From: Pseudomonas gingeri
GTDB lineage: Bacteria; Pseudomonadota; Gammaproteobacteria; Pseudomonadales; Pseudomonadaceae
Length of the DNA: 64,000 nucleotides
NCBI RefSeq assembly: GCF_013385635.1
Contig: NZ_JACAPR010000007.1
Span: forward strand, 403,427-467,426
Direction of reading: 5' to 3'
Shown here: positions 51,337 to 60,234 of the stretch, in pieces
Position numbering within the stretch: the first letter of the stretch is position 1
How the letters are laid out: every line of letters starts with the position of its first letter
Translations under genes and position numbers: made by a program
Notes under the pieces: model-generated
Database searches by the model: none
Seen by the model: the letters and a program-made list of their open reading frames with translations, nothing else
What the model was told of the DNA's origin: nothing

Positions 51337-52500
51337 CTACAAGCCGGCGGCGTCGATATCGATCAGCAGGAGACGTTGGCCATTGTCGAAGAACTGCCCG
51401 GCGGTCAGGCAGTACTGGTTGCTGGTGGCATCGCGGTAGGTGCTGGACAGGGTCAGGCGGCGTTCGTCCCAGCCTTCGGCCAGCAGGTGATAGAAATACG
51501 GGCGCCATGACCAGTTGTGGCCCAGGTAGCTGCTGTCGGCGTGCCAGGCATTGTTGCGCCATTCCAGGTTCGGCGTCAGTTGCGTGCCATGCCGGTCGCA
51601 TTGATAAAAGCGCAGCAGCCAGGGGTAGCTGTCGAGTTGCGGCAGTTGGCTGACCGGTGCCTGGGCCTGTGCCCAGGCCTGGAGTATGCCCATGAGCTCG
51701 CCCAGTTGCAGGCGCAGGCTCATCAGCCGGGCCCGCTCGGCGAGTTTTTTCTGTACATAGCGTTCACGCAATTCGGCGAACCGCGCGACGAAGGCATCGC
51801 TGGGAAAAAAGTCCAGTTCGGCCCTGGCAAACAGATAACCCTGCACGTAGCGCGAACCACATTCCAGGGCAAAATTCAGTTCGGCCTCGGTCTCCACCCC
51901 TTCGGCGATGATCCAGCAGCCGGTCTTTTCCGCCATCTGCGCCAGGGCCTTGACCACTTCGCTGCTCGGCCCGCCGCGGGCGGCCGCCTGGAACAGGCGC
52001 ATATCGAGCTTGAGAATATCCGGCTGCAGGGCCAGGACCCGATCCAGTTGCGAATACCCGGCACCGAAATCATCGATGGCGATCCGCGCGCCGGCTTCGC
52101 GATAGCGGCTGACCACTTCCGCGAGCCGCGTACTGTCACCGCTCAGTTCGGTGATTTCGAAGACGATGCGCCGTGGATCGACGCCGTGCTGGTGCAATTG
52201 TTTCAGGCTCGGCAGGGCCTGGCCGCTGCTCAGGCGGCTGATCCAGCGGGGCGACATGTTGAGACTCAGGAACCACTCCGCCGGGGCTTCGTGCAGGCGG
52301 CTCAGGGCGTTGTCGCGGATTTGCCGGTCGAGGCGACGCAAGGCCGCGGACGGCGTACGCGGATCGGCGAACAGCGGTCCTACGGAAGTCAGTTGCCCAT
52401 CGGCCTGGCGCAGTCGGCCAAGTGCCTCGACACCGGCGATACGTCCGGTGGCGGTATCGATAAAGGGCTGAAAGCAGGCGAGCGGTTGCCCGTCGATCAC
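51337..52500 (-). CDS. EAL-domain c-di-GMP phosphodiesterase with C-terminal sensor-like domain
   Basis: A 387-residue cytoplasmic protein. The EAL domain (about 5-240) has the catalytic set: E-A-L in G-V-E-A-L-G-R, Asn in L-N-M-S, E in E-I-T-E, D-D-F-G-A-G-Y-S, K in L-K-L-D-M, E in A-E-G-V-E-T and Q in V-Q-G-Y. It should therefore be active. The C-terminal ~110 residues (Y-P-W-L-L-R-F-Y-Q-C, S-W-R-P-Y-F-Y, S-S-T-Y-R-D) resemble a PDC/Cache-like fold seen after EAL and GGDEF domains. The start is GTG after AAGGAGG. It follows the YqjD/E/K trio and precedes dgt on the same strand. Confidence 0.9.
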   Translation of the reverse strand: MIDGQPLACFQPFIDTATGRIAGVEALGRLRQADGQLTSVGPLFADPRTPSAALRRLDRQIRDNALSRLHEAPAEWFLSLNMSPRWISRLSSGQALPSLKQLHQHGVDPRRIVFEITELSGDSTRLAEVVSRYREAGARIAIDDFGAGYSQLDRVLALQPDILKLDMRLFQAAARGGPSSEVVKALAQMAEKTGCWIIAEGVETEAELNFALECGSRYVQGYLFARAELDFFPSDAFVARFAELRERYVQKKLAERARLMSLRLQLGELMGILQAWAQAQAPVSQLPQLDSYPWLLRFYQCDRHGTQLTPNLEWRNNAWHADSSYLGHNWSWRPYFYHLLAEGWDERRLTLSSTYRDATSNQYCLTAGQFFDNGQRLLLIDIDAAGL

Positions 52501-52631
52501 GGAGCCTCCTTGGTCGGTGTTGTAGGGCTGGCTAGCACACGGGCAGGATGGAATGACGCGAACCACGGAAAACCGTCGTCGGTTCGCGTTCGATCCGTTG
52601 CTATTGCAAGAATGCAGCCAGATTCACCGGG

Positions 52632-52973
52632 TCAGCGTTTGCCGGATGAGCCTTGCAGCGCGAGCTTGATCAGCGGGAGCAGGCTGGTGCCCAGGCGTAT
52701 CAGGCGGGACAGGCCACCCAGACCGTTGCCCTTGGCACCTTTGCCGCCGAGAAAGCCCAGCAGGGTGACCACGCCGATTCCCCACAGCGGGGCGTGCTTG
52801 ATGCCGAGGTTTTCCTGCCAGTTCTGGCCCAGGCCGCGCATGCGTTGCAGCGGTTGCAGCAACTGCGCGGATTCATGGCGGATTTCCTGGCGGTGCATTT
52901 CCATGCGCAGGCGGATCAACGCTTTGCGCATCTCCCGGCGCGAGCTGTTCGGTTTCAGTTCGGGGGCACTCAT
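52632..52973 (-). CDS. YqjK-like small membrane-associated protein
   Basis: A 113-residue basic protein with a helical N-terminal half rich in Arg, Glu and His. A short hydrophobic segment (about 62-76, G-I-G-V-V-T-L-L-G-F-L-G-G) and a second weaker one near 95-105 follow. Its ATG overlaps the stop of the YqjE-like gene (ATGA). Placement as third gene after DUF883 and YqjE-like genes matches the yqjD-yqjE-yqjK order of E. coli. Confidence 0.75.
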   Translation of the reverse strand: MSAPELKPNSSRREMRKALIRLRMEMHRQEIRHESAQLLQPLQRMRGLGQNWQENLGIKHAPLWGIGVVTLLGFLGGKGAKGNGLGGLSRLIRLGTSLLPLIKLALQGSSGKR

Positions 52974-53347
52974 GGCAGCAATCGCTCGCGGTCGTTGGCC
53001 AGCTCTTCGAGCGTGGCGTTGAAGGGAGAGGACTCATCGAAGATCGCCGACTTCAGACGCAGGCCGCAGAACAGCGCGGCCAGGGTATAGAAGGCGCACA
53101 AGCCGATGATGCCGGTCAGGCGATAGGTGTCCCAGACCAGAATCAGCACCAGCGCCGAGAGGCCGATCAGCAGCAGCAGGGCGAAGACCAGCGCCAGTCC
53201 GGCGAACAGCAACAGGCTGACGGTACGGGCCTTCTGTTCCTGCAGCTCGATGCCGAACAACTCGACATGGCTGTGCAGCAGGCCGAGGAAGGCGGCACCC
53301 AGGCGCCGCGTGGAGGAGCGGGTGCTGCCCGCTTCATCGCTCGCCAT
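52970..53347 (-). CDS. YqjE-type (phage holin-like) membrane protein
   Basis: A 125-residue protein with two transmembrane segments at about 45-68 and 75-98 and a basic N-terminus (S-T-R-R-L-G-A-A). It belongs to the holin superfamily group that contains YqjE. It lies directly downstream of the DUF883 gene (two bases) and is coupled to the YqjK-like gene. The function is unknown; the trio is linked to the membrane and stationary phase in E. coli. Confidence 0.82.
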   Translation of the reverse strand: MASDEAGSTRSSTRRLGAAFLGLLHSHVELFGIELQEQKARTVSLLLFAGLALVFALLLLIGLSALVLILVWDTYRLTGIIGLCAFYTLAALFCGLRLKSAIFDESSPFNATLEELANDRERLLP

Positions 53348-53349
53348 GA

Positions 53350-53664
53350 TCAGCGCCGCGTGGCCAGCAGGCCGATCAGGAAGCCGATCCCGGCGGCGAT
53401 GCCGACGGACTGCCATGGATTGGCCTGGACATAGTCCTCGGTCGCCACCACGGCTGCCTGGCCGCGCTCGCGCAGGGACGCCTCGGTCAGTTGCAGGGTT
53501 TCGCGGGCCTTCAGCAGGCTGTCGTGAATCTGTGCGCGCAATTCGTCAGCCTGGTCGCCCGCCAGGGTCGCGGTGTGTTCGAGCAGACGCTCCGTGTCGC
53601 TGACCAGGGTCTGAAAATCCGCCATCAGTATTTCCTGCGCAGTCTTTGCCGTTTTGCTGGCCAT
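53350..53664 (-). CDS. DUF883 family (YqjD-like) membrane-anchored protein
   Basis: A 104-residue protein: an amphipathic helical region (about 10-75), then N-P-W-Q-S and one C-terminal transmembrane segment ending A-T-R-R. It is paralogous to the protein at 15964-16284. AAGGAGAT lies eight bases before the ATG. It is the first gene of the YqjD/E/K-like trio. Confidence 0.87.
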   Translation of the reverse strand: MASKTAKTAQEILMADFQTLVSDTERLLEHTATLAGDQADELRAQIHDSLLKARETLQLTEASLRERGQAAVVATEDYVQANPWQSVGIAAGIGFLIGLLATRR

Positions 53665-54005
53665 GGTGCTTATCTCCTTGAGAGGCGTCGTGAAAGGCGT
53701 GTGACAGGTTCGAGTGCAGGCCTTGTGTGAAGGTTCACTGCGATCGCCTGGTACAGGTTTTGCTATGTGCTGGTGCGTGGTCGCCGGCGCGTGCGCCGTA
53801 TCTGGGCGTCGCTCGGTGGGAACCTGCGAAAACCTTACCCTAAATAATCAAAATACGCGGAAAAAACCGAAGTGGCCGTTGGCCCTGTTCTTCGCCCTGC
53901 GCCAAAGCGGTTCGCCGCCAGTCGCTGATTGCGCCAATAGAGTGCAAAAAGTGTGCGCGTTGAACAGATTTGGTGCTTTTCCCTGACTTCAGGTCTGCCG
54001 TCTCC
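53665..54005. other. Interval between the yqjD-like gene and amtB
   Basis: A 341-nt divergent promoter region. It contains an AT-rich block (about 53835-53870) that could hold promoters. I see no gene, repeat or clear operator in it. Confidence 0.5.
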
Positions 54006-55214
54006 ATGGAAAACTTGCAAAGCGCTGTGGACAGTCTGGTCCATGGTTCCAACACCCTGTTCATCCTGATTGGCGCGGTCATGGTCCTGGCCATGCACGC
54101 CGGCTTTGCGTTCCTCGAAGTCGGTACCGTACGCCAGAAAAACCAGGTGAATGCGCTGTCGAAGATCCTCAGCGACTTCGCCATCTCGACCCTGGCCTAT
54201 TTCTTCATCGGCTACTGGATTTCCTACGGCGTGAGCTTTCTGCACCCGGCGGCGCAGATCAGTGGCGATCATGGTTACGGGCTGGTGAAGTTCTTTTTCC
54301 TGCTGACCTTCGCCGCGGCCATTCCCGCGATCATTTCCGGCGGGATCGCCGAGCGTGCCAGGTTTGCCCCGCAATTGTGCGCCACGGCGCTGATCGTGGC
54401 GCTCGTCTACCCGTTCTTCGAGGGCGTGGTCTGGAATGGCAATTTCGGTCTGCAGGCCTGGTTGCTGGAGCGCTTTGGTGCGAGCTTCCATGACTTCGCA
54501 GGCTCAGTGGTGGTGCACGCCATGGGTGGTTGGCTGGCGTTGGCGGCGGTCCTGCTGCTGGGGCCGCGCCAGGGGCGTTACCGTGATGGGCGCCTGGTGG
54601 CGTTCGCGCCGTCGAGCATTCCGTTCCTGGCCCTGGGCTCGTGGATCCTGATCGTCGGCTGGTTCGGCTTCAACGTGATGAGTGCACAGACCCTGCAAGG
54701 CGTCAGCGGCCTGGTGGCGGTCAATTCGTTGATGGCGATGGTCGGCGGCACGGTGGCGGCGCTGATCATCGGCCGCAATGACCCGGGCTTCCTGCACAAC
54801 GGGCCGCTGGCCGGGCTGGTGGCGATCTGTGCCGGTTCCGACCTGATGCATCCGGTCGGTGCGCTGGTGACGGGGGCGGTGGCCGGGGGCTTGTTTGTCT
54901 GGTGCTTTATCGCCACCCAGAGCAAGTGGAAGATCGACGATGTCCTCGGTGTCTGGCCGCTGCACGGCCTGTGTGGTGTGTGGGGCGGCGTGGCCTGCGG
55001 GATCTTCGGCCAGCAGGCGCTGGGCGGGCTGGGCGGCGTCAGTCTGGCGAGCCAGTTGATCGGCACGCTGTCGGGCGTGGTCGTCGCCCTGGCCGGCGGC
55101 TTTGCCGTATATGGCGTGATCAAGGCGGTGTACGGCCTGCGCCTGAGCCAGGAAGAAGAGTATTACGGCGCCGACCTGTCGATACACAAGATCGGCGCGG
55201 TCAGCCAGGACTGA
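54006..55214 (+). CDS. amtB: Ammonium transporter (Amt family)
   Basis: A 402-residue Amt/Mep/Rh channel with about eleven helices and no signal peptide. It has D-F-A-G-S-V-V-V-H-A-M-G-G near 162-174 (the conserved Asp and first pore His) and L-H-G-L-C-G-V-W-G-G near 318 (second pore His). No glnK gene is adjacent, unlike the usual glnK-amtB pair, so this is probably a second Amt paralogue. It converges with the KefB-like gene with one base between stops. I chose the ATG of MENLQSA over a GTG 12 codons upstream. Confidence 0.92.
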   Translation: MENLQSAVDSLVHGSNTLFILIGAVMVLAMHAGFAFLEVGTVRQKNQVNALSKILSDFAISTLAYFFIGYWISYGVSFLHPAAQISGDHGYGLVKFFFLLTFAAAIPAIISGGIAERARFAPQLCATALIVALVYPFFEGVVWNGNFGLQAWLLERFGASFHDFAGSVVVHAMGGWLALAAVLLLGPRQGRYRDGRLVAFAPSSIPFLALGSWILIVGWFGFNVMSAQTLQGVSGLVAVNSLMAMVGGTVAALIIGRNDPGFLHNGPLAGLVAICAGSDLMHPVGALVTGAVAGGLFVWCFIATQSKWKIDDVLGVWPLHGLCGVWGGVACGIFGQQALGGLGGVSLASQLIGTLSGVVVALAGGFAVYGVIKAVYGLRLSQEEEYYGADLSIHKIGAVSQD

Positions 55215-55215
55215 C

Positions 55216-57171
55216 TCAGCCCCCCAACAACCGTGCCTCGCAGGCTTCGATGGCGGCCAGTGTCCCGGACATCAGCACCGTATCCCCCGCGTGCAATGCG
55301 GTATCGCCGTCCACCTCGAGTTCCTGGCCGGCACGTTGCAGGCCTTGTACCTCGACACCCAGCTGTTCGAGTTCCAGGGTATTGATCGACTGGCCGCAGG
55401 CATGGGCGTCGACGGCCAGGTTCACCGCATGCATCAGCACCTTGGGCTGGCCCTGGGTGCCGAGCAGGTTGGTCTGCGCGCCGTGGTAGAAACCGCGCAG
55501 CAGCTTGTAGCGGGTGTGCCGCACTTCATTGACCCGCGCCTGCACCTGCGGTTCGCCAACCCCGAGCATGATCAGCGCATGGGAAGCGAGCATCAGGCTC
55601 GACTCCAGCAGTTCCGGGACCACCTCGTTGGCACCGGCTGCCTTCAGTTCGGCGAGCTGGCTGTCGTCGCGGGTCCTGACCAGGATCGGTACCGTTGCAT
55701 TGCGACGTCGGGCTTCCTTGAGGACCAGCATGGCGATATCGGTCTTGTCCACGGCGATCACCAGCAGTCGCGCCCGTTCGAGGCCGACGGCGCTCAGCAG
55801 ATCGCCACGGCGTGAGTCGCCGTAATGCACGCAGCTTTCGCCGGCCGCCGCCTCGCGTACCCGTACCGGGTCATCGTCGAGGGCGACAAAGCGTTGCTGT
55901 TCCCGGCGCAGGAAACGCCCGATGGACTGGCCGACGCGGCCGTAGCCGCAGATCACCACGTGCCCGTGCAGTTCGGCGTTCAGCGCACTGATCTCCTCGA
56001 GCTGCGCCTCCTGGTTCGGCTTGCGATGCAGCCTGGCGGCGATGCGCGGGGCGGCTCGCAGCAACAGCGGGGTGAGGACCATGGAGCAGAAGGTCGCGGC
56101 CAGCAGCAGGCCGCTGATATCGGCCGGCATCAGCTGGTTCTGCTGCATCTGGGCCATCAGCGCAAAACAGAACTCGCCGCCCTGGGCCAGGGCCAGGCCG
56201 CTGCGCCAGGCGGTTTCCGCATCGCTGCCGCGCAGCTTGACCAGAATCGCCACGACCGCACCCTTGATCAGCAGCAAGGCCAGGGTCAGGCCGAGAATCA
56301 GCAGGCCGTGGTCGGCGAACAACTGCAGGTCGATCAGCATGCCGATGCTGACAAAGAACACCCCCAGGAGGATGTCGCGGAACGGTCGGATATCGGCCTC
56401 GATCTGGTGCCGGTAGTGGCTTTCCCCCAGCAACATGCCGGCGAGAAAGGCGCCCAGGGCCGGTGACAGTCCCAGCAGGTGGGTCAGCCAGGCGGTCAGC
56501 AGCACGATCACCAGCGCGAGCAGGACAAACAGTTCCGCCGAGTGTGACGCGGCGACCTCATGGAACAGCCGTGGCAGCAACCAGCGGCTGGCCAGCAACA
56601 GGCCGACGAACAGCACCACGGTTTTTCCCAGGGTGATCGGCAATGCCCAGTACCAGGCCTGGTCGCTGCTGCCGGCGAACACCGGCACCAGGGTCAGCAG
56701 CAGGACCGCGACAACATCCTGGAACAACAGCACGCCGATCGCGTTCTGGCCGTGGCTGCTGAAGATCTCGCCGAGGCTGCTCAGTTCCTTGCTGACGATC
56801 GCCGTCGAGGACAGGGCAAGGCCGGCACCGAGCATCAGCGCCGCCACCAGCGGCATGCCGAAGAACACCAGCAGGCTGCCCAGCGCCGCGCCGGTACAGG
56901 CCACCTGCAGGCTGCCGAGACCGAACACCACGCGGCGCAGGGCGAGCATTTTCGACAGGGAGAACTCCAGCCCGAGGGAAAACAGCAGGAACACTACGCC
57001 CAGCTCGGCCAGGTCCGGCAGGTTCTCATTGTCGTTGACCCAGCCGAAGGCGGTCGGACCGACCAGCAGGCCGACACACAGATAGCCCAGCACCGGTGGC
57101 AGTTGCAGGCGCCGGAACAGCGCAATCACCACCAGTGACGAGGCGAGAATGATCAACAGATTGGCAAACAC
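55216..57171 (-). CDS. KefB/KefC-type cation:proton antiporter
   Basis: A 651-residue CPA2 antiporter. The Na/H exchanger domain with about twelve helices covers about 1-380. A TrkA-N NAD-binding domain begins near 405 (V-I-C-G-Y-G-R-V-G-Q) and a TrkA-C domain lies near 560-650. The full layout suggests potassium efflux gated by nucleotides or thiols. GGAG abuts the first ATG of the frame directly, which leaves no spacing. The GTG two codons later (V-F-A-N-L-L) has ideal spacing of six bases and is the likelier start. Confidence 0.88.
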   Translation of the reverse strand: MFANLLIILASSLVVIALFRRLQLPPVLGYLCVGLLVGPTAFGWVNDNENLPDLAELGVVFLLFSLGLEFSLSKMLALRRVVFGLGSLQVACTGAALGSLLVFFGMPLVAALMLGAGLALSSTAIVSKELSSLGEIFSSHGQNAIGVLLFQDVVAVLLLTLVPVFAGSSDQAWYWALPITLGKTVVLFVGLLLASRWLLPRLFHEVAASHSAELFVLLALVIVLLTAWLTHLLGLSPALGAFLAGMLLGESHYRHQIEADIRPFRDILLGVFFVSIGMLIDLQLFADHGLLILGLTLALLLIKGAVVAILVKLRGSDAETAWRSGLALAQGGEFCFALMAQMQQNQLMPADISGLLLAATFCSMVLTPLLLRAAPRIAARLHRKPNQEAQLEEISALNAELHGHVVICGYGRVGQSIGRFLRREQQRFVALDDDPVRVREAAAGESCVHYGDSRRGDLLSAVGLERARLLVIAVDKTDIAMLVLKEARRRNATVPILVRTRDDSQLAELKAAGANEVVPELLESSLMLASHALIMLGVGEPQVQARVNEVRHTRYKLLRGFYHGAQTNLLGTQGQPKVLMHAVNLAVDAHACGQSINTLELEQLGVEVQGLQRAGQELEVDGDTALHAGDTVLMSGTLAAIEACEARLLGG

Positions 57172-57348
57172 GAGCATCTCCGGTCAGGACCGACAAAAAA
57201 GCCGCCAGCATCATGCAGGCGGGCAGGGCATCGATTGATGACGGTCATCGTTTGACGGCAATGTCTCATATTTGGCACGGTTCGCTATGCTCAACCTCGG
57301 AATGCCACGGGGAGGCGTCCTTCCAGCGAGTAGACGACGGAGAGGAGT

Positions 57349-58455
57349 ATGGAGCGTCTGTATTCTCTGCAGGGCCTGAGAGGCGCGGCGGTATTGGGGG
57401 TGGTGCTGTTTCACATGGCGGCGGTGGAGCTCAAGTACTCCGGCGGTGATGCGCTGCTGCCGTCGCTGGTGGATTTCTTCCAGTTGGGCGTCGACCTGTT
57501 TTTTGTCATCAGCGGCTTCGTCATGGTGATCGTCACCCGCGGACGCTTTCAGGACAAGGTCCAGGCCCAGCGTTTCCTGTTCAACCGGGTATCGCGGATC
57601 TACCCCAATTACTGGCTGTATTTCTTTATCACCCTGGTGGTCTACCTGTTGTCGCCGACGCTGGTCAACAGCTCCCATGGCGGCTCGAACCTGCTGATGT
57701 CGTTCCTGCTGCTGCCCAACGAGCGGGTGCTGCTGGTGATGGTGGCCTGGTCGCTGGTGTTCGAATTGTGGTTCTACCTGGTGTTCAGCCTGCTGCTGGC
57801 TTTTCGCGAGCGCTGGCTGCCCGCCTTGCTGGCGATCTGGGCGCTGGCCCTGGTGCTGTTCAACCTGCTGGACTCCTGGCAGGACTACTCGCCGGCCCTG
57901 AAGATCGTGCTGCACCCCTATGCGCTGGAGTTCATCGTCGGCAGCGCGCTGGCCCTGTTCTTCTATGGCCGGCACAGCGCGAAGGTGCCGACGCGGCTGG
58001 TCTGGCTGATGTTCGCGGCAAGCCTGCTGGTGGGCTTCCCGCTGATCTACCACTACCAGCTGTTTTTCAGCGAAGGACTGGCGCGGATGCTCTCGGTCGG
58101 CCTGGTGTTCGGTGCCTTGACCCTGTCGCTGGTGCTGCTCGAACGACGCCAGTTGATCCGTTTTCCCCAGCCTCTGGTGTTCACCGGCGACATGTCCTAC
58201 ACGATCTATCTGTCGCATTTGCTGGTGCTCGGGGTGATCGGCCGCGCCTGGCTGGTGATCGGCAACTGGCCGGGCAGTCTGCTGGACAACCTGCTGTTCC
58301 TGGTGCTGATGATGGTCGCGGTGTTGTGTTACGGCTGGGTCGGCTACTCGTTCTTCGAGAAACCGGTGCTCGACCGCGCGACCCGCTACTGCAAGCGCCG
58401 GTTTCGCAGCGCCACGTCGCGCAAGCGGACCGATCCGCTGCAGGACGGCAGGTGA
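57349..58455 (+). CDS. Acyltransferase family 3 membrane protein
   Basis: A 368-residue integral membrane O-acyltransferase (OafA/NodX-like) with about ten helices. Typical motifs: L-Q-G-L-R-G-A-A-V near 7, then the catalytic His in L-F-H-M near 22, G-V-D-L-F-F-V-I-S-G-F near 48-58 and R-x-x-R-I-Y-P near 79. It has no SGNH domain. Followed after 6 nt by a second acyltransferase gene. The acceptor (lipid A, O-antigen or an exopolysaccharide) is unknown; no glycan cluster is adjacent. Confidence 0.9.
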   Translation: MERLYSLQGLRGAAVLGVVLFHMAAVELKYSGGDALLPSLVDFFQLGVDLFFVISGFVMVIVTRGRFQDKVQAQRFLFNRVSRIYPNYWLYFFITLVVYLLSPTLVNSSHGGSNLLMSFLLLPNERVLLVMVAWSLVFELWFYLVFSLLLAFRERWLPALLAIWALALVLFNLLDSWQDYSPALKIVLHPYALEFIVGSALALFFYGRHSAKVPTRLVWLMFAASLLVGFPLIYHYQLFFSEGLARMLSVGLVFGALTLSLVLLERRQLIRFPQPLVFTGDMSYTIYLSHLLVLGVIGRAWLVIGNWPGSLLDNLLFLVLMMVAVLCYGWVGYSFFEKPVLDRATRYCKRRFRSATSRKRTDPLQDGR

Positions 58456-58461
58456 GCGACG

Positions 58462-59433
58462 ATGGCTAAAGTCCTCAACGGCAACCTGGATGCGCTGAAA
58501 GTCCTGCTGGCGGTATTCGTCGTGGTGTTGCACGGTCATTTCATGGGCGGCAACTACACGGCGGTGGGTTATGTGCTGTGCAACGGCCTGTTCCGGGTGG
58601 CGGTGCCGACCTTTTTTGTCATCAACGGTTATTACCTGTGGCAGACCCTCGCCGCCGGGCACTCGTTCGCGCTCTGGTTCAAGCGCGGCCTGCTGCTCTA
58701 CCTGTTCTGGATGCTGGTCTACAGCCCGATCTACGCGAGTTTCGCCGCCCTGGGCAGTGTCGGCGGGGGGCTGGCGATCCTCAAACAGTTGGTGATCGGT
58801 TATTTCCATCTCTGGTACCTGGTGGGCATGCTCGGTGGCGGCCTGATCCTCTACCTGCTACGCAAACGGCCCACCAGTGTGCTGGTCCTGCTGGCGCTGG
58901 GGGCATTTGCGGTGGGCCTGGTGCTGCAATATGCGCGGGTCTATTTCGAGCTGCCCAACGCCTTTCTCCAGCACTTCAACCAGAACGACTATACCGCCCG
59001 CAACTTCCTGTTCATGGGCTTTCCGTTCATGGCCCTGGGGTTTCTGCTGGCCCGCCACGGTGTGCCGGAAAAGGTCACGCGAGGGCAAGTCTGCGGGGCA
59101 TTTGCGTTCGGCCTGGCGTTGGTGCTGGGCGAAGCCTGGCTGAATTATTCTCATCAGGCCGATGCCCGGCAGAATTTCGATTTCCTGCTGTCGTTGCTGC
59201 TGATCACGCCAGCGCTGTTCCTGCTGCCGTTCGTGTTTTTCCGCGCAGCCACCAGTACTTTCAACGCCAAGCTTTCTTCGGCGCTCTACTACGTACACCC
59301 TTTGTTTCTCTACGGGGCATTGTCGGTGGGGCTGCAGTATGGCAATACCCTGACCGCCGTGGTCCTGGTGCTGGCCCTGCTCGCGGCGCCGCTGCTGGTT
59401 TTCGCCAGCCGGCGCGTGCGTTTCATTCTCTGA
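58462..59433 (+). CDS. Acyltransferase family 3-like membrane protein
   Basis: A 323-residue polytopic protein of the acyltransferase-3/WcaI-like group. V-V-V-L-H-G-H-F near 20-27 and V-P-T-F-F-V-I-N-G-Y-Y near 49-59 match the catalytic core. It is shorter and more divergent than its neighbour, with which it probably forms an operon. R-R-V-R-F-I-L ends the protein. The pair may act on the same glycan, perhaps as partners. Confidence 0.85.
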   Translation: MAKVLNGNLDALKVLLAVFVVVLHGHFMGGNYTAVGYVLCNGLFRVAVPTFFVINGYYLWQTLAAGHSFALWFKRGLLLYLFWMLVYSPIYASFAALGSVGGGLAILKQLVIGYFHLWYLVGMLGGGLILYLLRKRPTSVLVLLALGAFAVGLVLQYARVYFELPNAFLQHFNQNDYTARNFLFMGFPFMALGFLLARHGVPEKVTRGQVCGAFAFGLALVLGEAWLNYSHQADARQNFDFLLSLLLITPALFLLPFVFFRAATSTFNAKLSSALYYVHPLFLYGALSVGLQYGNTLTAVVLVLALLAAPLLVFASRRVRFIL

Positions 59434-59499
59434 GGCCGGCTCGACTGCCCCGGGCAGCGGGCCTAGAATGAGTCTTTATCTTGTCCCGGACCCTTTGCC

Positions 59500-59736
59500 A
59501 TGCTTCCTGAATGCCAGCTGTTCGGCACCCTGGGTTGCCATCTCTGTGAAATCGCCGAAAACATCCTGATGGAGTTTGTCGAGCACGGCCTGATGGTCGA
59601 ACTGGTGGATATCGCTGACGATGAAGCCCTGTTCGAGACCTACAGCCTGCGGATTCCGGTGCTGCGCCGGGCGGATACCGGTGCGGAGCTCGGTTGGCCT
59701 TTCGATGCCGGGCAGGTCGTGGCCTTTGTACGCTGA
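59500..59736 (+). CDS. Glutaredoxin-like (DUF836) small thiol protein
   Basis: A 78-residue thioredoxin-fold protein with the redox motif C13-H-L-C16 after G-T-L-G. The cis-proline is in R-I-P-V-L near 53. This size and motif fit the DUF836 glutaredoxin-like group of pseudomonads. It has no obvious ribosome-binding site. The function is not established. Confidence 0.85.
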   Translation: MLPECQLFGTLGCHLCEIAENILMEFVEHGLMVELVDIADDEALFETYSLRIPVLRRADTGAELGWPFDAGQVVAFVR

Positions 59737-59883
59737 ATCCTGCCCCTGAATCCCCGCTGTCAACGCCGTCCCGACCCTTCTGTTTCATCAAATTGCCTGA
59801 GCTTGCACCCGGAAAATGGCTGTGCTTACGTCGCGTCATGACGTTTTGATGCAGCGCGTTCAGTGGTGCAGGGAGGAAGTGAA

Positions 59884-60084
59884 ATGAAAGGGAGGCAAGT
59901 GTTGCTGGTCAACCAATTGGGCGGACGCAAATTTCTCGCCACGTTGGTGGTAGGTGTAAGCACCGCGACCTTGACATGGTATGGAAAGATTGATGGTGCA
60001 ACCTATGCCATGGTGATCCTCGGCACGGTGGGTTCGTTCATCGGCGGTAACGTCTATGGCAAGGTCCATCCCAGGGAATCATGA
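59884..60084 (+). CDS. Small holin-like membrane protein
   Basis: A 66-residue protein with a basic N-terminus and two short hydrophobic segments (about 17-31 and 38-58, A-T-Y-A-M-V-I-L-G-T-V-G). It resembles phage-derived small membrane proteins. GGAGGAAG lies well placed before the ATG. It stands between the glutaredoxin-like gene and the LexA-box gene. I do not recognise a specific family, and no other phage genes are present. Confidence 0.7.
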   Translation: MKGRQVLLVNQLGGRKFLATLVVGVSTATLTWYGKIDGATYAMVILGTVGSFIGGNVYGKVHPRES

Positions 60085-60134
60085 CCGCAGTGTGCGGCCG
60101 GTAATCCGTTGGCGGATTACGAAAAATTAAGTTA

Positions 60135-60150
60135 CTGTATATTCATACAG
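60135..60150. promoter_or_regulatory. LexA (SOS) box
   Basis: CTGTATATTCATACAG has the CTGT-N8-ACAG form and matches the consensus CTGTATATATATACAG in 14 of 16 positions. It lies 85 nt upstream of the next gene, in a position to block its promoter. Confidence 0.88.
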
Positions 60151-60234
60151 TTTTCGTCTCGGTGTTGGGACAGGATGTCCACCATGACATGCGCACCCAG
60201 GGACGAAACCAGGAAAGATCAAGAGGGTAAAAGC

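Noticed and set aside
57211..58809. Open frame of 532 codons on the - strand opposite the acyltransferase
   Set aside because: Composition dominated by Gln, His, Arg and Glu, as expected from antisense of a hydrophobic protein gene.
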